Shown here: positions 62,282-64,000 of the stretch, in pieces
How the letters are laid out: the number at the start of each line of letters is the position of its first letter
Numbering within the stretch: position 1 is the first letter of the stretch
Origin: Petrolisthes cinctipes
Taxonomy: Eukaryota; Arthropoda; Malacostraca; Decapoda; Porcellanidae
Reading direction: 5' to 3'
DNA length: 64,000 nt
NCBI GenBank assembly: GCA_033782935.1
Contig: JAWQEG010001329.1
Location: 148,501-212,500, forward strand
Translations under genes and position numbers: made by a program
The notes under the pieces: model-generated
What the model saw: only the letters and a program-made list of their open reading frames with translations
Told to the model about the DNA's origin: nothing
Database searches by the model: none

Positions 62282-62337
62282 GGGTCTCCAGTGAGCGTCA
62301 TCACTTTGACGTCACGGAGCGCGTGACGTCACGGCTG
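62282..62337. promoter_or_regulatory. Right subterminal inverted motifs
   Basis: GGGTCTCCAGTG, TTTGACGTCACGG and GTGACGTCACGGCTG mirror the left-end motifs. The TGACGTCA palindrome occurs twice here and once at the left end. Confidence 0.5.
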
Positions 62338-62383
62338 AATTGATGACGTTTCACTGAACTATCCTTACTGTCTCTCATCCTTG

Positions 62384-64000
62384 GTAGCCTATATGTTTTA
62401 TTTATATTTTCCTTATTTATTTATATTTTTGAATGTTTCCAGAAATGATAGAGCAAAGAAGGTAGGTTTGTTAATTTCTCACTTTATGTAATTGTTTGGT
62501 GTTTATTTTATTTATATTTTCCTTCCTTATTTAGTTTTATATTTCACTCGATATTCTTTGTTTCGTGTGGGTATGCTACATCTTTATGTAGTCAGTAGAG
62601 TTGTCTAGATATCCAGGAACCATCAACCATTATGTTTTTGGTAATTCAGAGGTACCGCATAGACAAAAAAAAATGGATAATTGCATATATACAGCAGATT
62701 TACCACATGTACACACACTGCTGCTTGTGAGTTTTATTTACAAACACACATGCGCACATACACAAACACACACAGGATGATGAAGGTAGTTGGAATCTCC
62801 TCGTGTTTGTTAAGATATAGGAAACATGATCACACAAAGCTGTACCATACTTATCCCCTTCAAGCCAAGGAAGAGGACCACTATGGTACGTTTTATATCT
62901 ATCACTATCGCTAACGTACAGTACATTAGACCCTTCATTATAACATGTTAATATGTTTATACGGTAATTGTAGCCACCACTTTATTTCTCCACAGTCCCA
63001 CAATCAAAACCACCAAATTATTTTTTCATATACAGTTTACCATATACCAATTTATATTACATGAAAAAACTATAATGTCATCCCCAATTTCATTTAACTA
63101 TCAGTCTGTCATTGACAATCACCAATTATTTTCCCTGAGTTTGTCTTCCATTACCATACATACAGTCTCAGCGATAACCAGGGCCTGTGTTAAAATAAAA
63201 GTATTAAATTTGCTTATGGTTTAATAAGGGCTTACTGTAACTGTGTCTTTATATTATTTTCATATTTATTTGTACAGTATGTCTTGAATGCCTAGTCTAT
63301 CTCTATGCGTGTGTGGCATTAATTAGTCTGTCGGCCTGTTACCTCAGTGTGTGTACCTGGCCTGATATGTGTGTGTGTGTAGTACAGGTATGTGTGGTAT
63401 GTGTATGTGTGGGTGTGTCTGTGTGCTGCCAACAATTAGGTGCCTCATGATAAAGTTGATAATTTCTCAACTGCTAAACTTTCTCCCTTCTGGTGCTCAG
63501 CTCTCACCACCTGCATTACTACATACAATATACAGTTGGCACCAAAAGTCTTATATCATTCTCCTATATATAAAACTCAAATTTTAACTCTTATACAACA
63601 GTGGGGTCTCTTGTGACATTTGTTTATTTATTTATTTTCATTGCTTGCTGTTCCCTCTCTCTTTCTCCATCTCCCTTGTGCTACAGGGTCTTCCAGGCCA
63701 GCACATTACTCACCATTAGGCTGGTAACTTGATCATAGACTCGTAAAAATGGTTCAAAGTCTCATAGAAATTCCTCCGGGCATGTGCAATATCACTTGAC
63801 CCATCTTGTAAACAAACAACAGCTTGTAGTGTAGTGTAGTGGTCGCCTTTGGGTCTGTTTTACATCTTTACCTGACAGTATTAGATGTTATAACTCTCTA
63901 ATGCTGTCCGGTAAGATGTGACAGAAACCCTTCATAAAGAAATCTTGCCAACTGTTGCATCTCGTCCCTTCAGTTTTGGTGACAGAAGACCAGCCAGCCA
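62384..64000. other. Right edge, no supported gene
   Basis: After the target-site duplication the sequence TTTCCAGAAATGATAGAGCA (62440) repeats a stretch at about 57181 just left of the P-like element, indicating an older local duplication at the insertion site. A possible exon at 62776-62885 is discussed among rejected items. (GT)n-like words lie at 63367-63425. Confidence 0.45.

Larger units (their letters stand above)
57248..62383 (+). mobile_element. P-like DNA transposon encoding a THAP/coiled-coil protein
   Basis: The ends are 33-bp terminal inverted repeats beginning CAAGGATGAGAGACAGTAAG and differ only at position 30. They are bounded by a perfect 8-bp target-site duplication GTAGCCTA (57240-57247 and 62384-62391). 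Subterminal inverted motifs containing GTGACGTCAC follow at 57319-57328 and 62323-62332. An 8-bp duplication, TIRs of about 31 bp and a THAP-domain gene together point to the P superfamily. The interior (5136 bp) also holds a foldback element, a LINE fragment and a LINE 3'-tail piece. No catalytic transposase domain was recognised, so the copy looks non-autonomous. Confidence 0.75.

Noticed and set aside
62776..62885. Possible exon with a short frame (KLYHTYPLQAKEEDHYG) between an AG after CACACACAC and GTACGT
   Set aside because: The acceptor lies in a CA-rich stretch, no family is recognised and no neighbouring exon supports it. It could still be the first exon of a gene continuing beyond the window.
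63686..63723. Small possible exon between CTACAG and GTAACT
   Set aside because: It is 38 nt long, with no protein signature and no partner exon.

Overview
The window is eukaryotic nuclear DNA. Short exons are separated by long AT-rich introns with GT-AG borders, and transposons nest inside one another. Scattered TTAGG/CCTAA pentamers (the arthropod telomere motif) and non-LTR, DIRS, pogo, Helitron and P-like remnants fit a crustacean, most likely a decapod. The species call is inference.

Left third (1-16.6 kb): almost only mobile DNA. It holds the 3' part of a DIRS-type tyrosine-recombinase retroelement ending in poly(A), a pogo/Tigger element with TA target-site duplication, and a second pogo-type element split by a complete non-autonomous Helitron. 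About 6.5 kb of AT-rich sequence with no recognised gene follows.

Middle (16.6-44.2 kb): three host genes. A DBHS-family RNA-binding protein (NonA/NONO/SFPQ type, minus strand, 10 coding exons located, last exon not found) lies next to PIGS, the GPI-transamidase subunit (plus, 10 exons). A gamma-type p24/TMED cargo receptor (minus, 5 exons) follows. The last PIGS intron is about 6 kb and holds an RTE-like LINE broken by SINE-like insertions and duplicated by apparent unequal crossing-over between two of them. The TMED gene needs a non-canonical GA splice donor to keep its frame.

Right third (44.2-64 kb): an array of foldback repeats with interstitial CCTAA tracts is followed by two tightly packed plus-strand mitochondrial genes, UQCC2 (complex III assembly / cytochrome b expression) and METTL15 (12S rRNA m4C methyltransferase), only 111 bp apart. 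Then come a piggyBac-like MITE, a long-TIR element with TA duplication, and a 5.1 kb P-like transposon. The last has near-perfect 33-bp TIRs and an exact 8-bp target-site duplication. It encodes only a THAP DNA-binding domain plus a coiled coil, with no catalytic domain seen. That architecture resembles the truncated KP-type repressors of Drosophila P elements and is the most interesting system here.

Exon borders were read by eye from reading phase and splice consensus. All functional calls rest on recognisable protein motifs, not on a database search.
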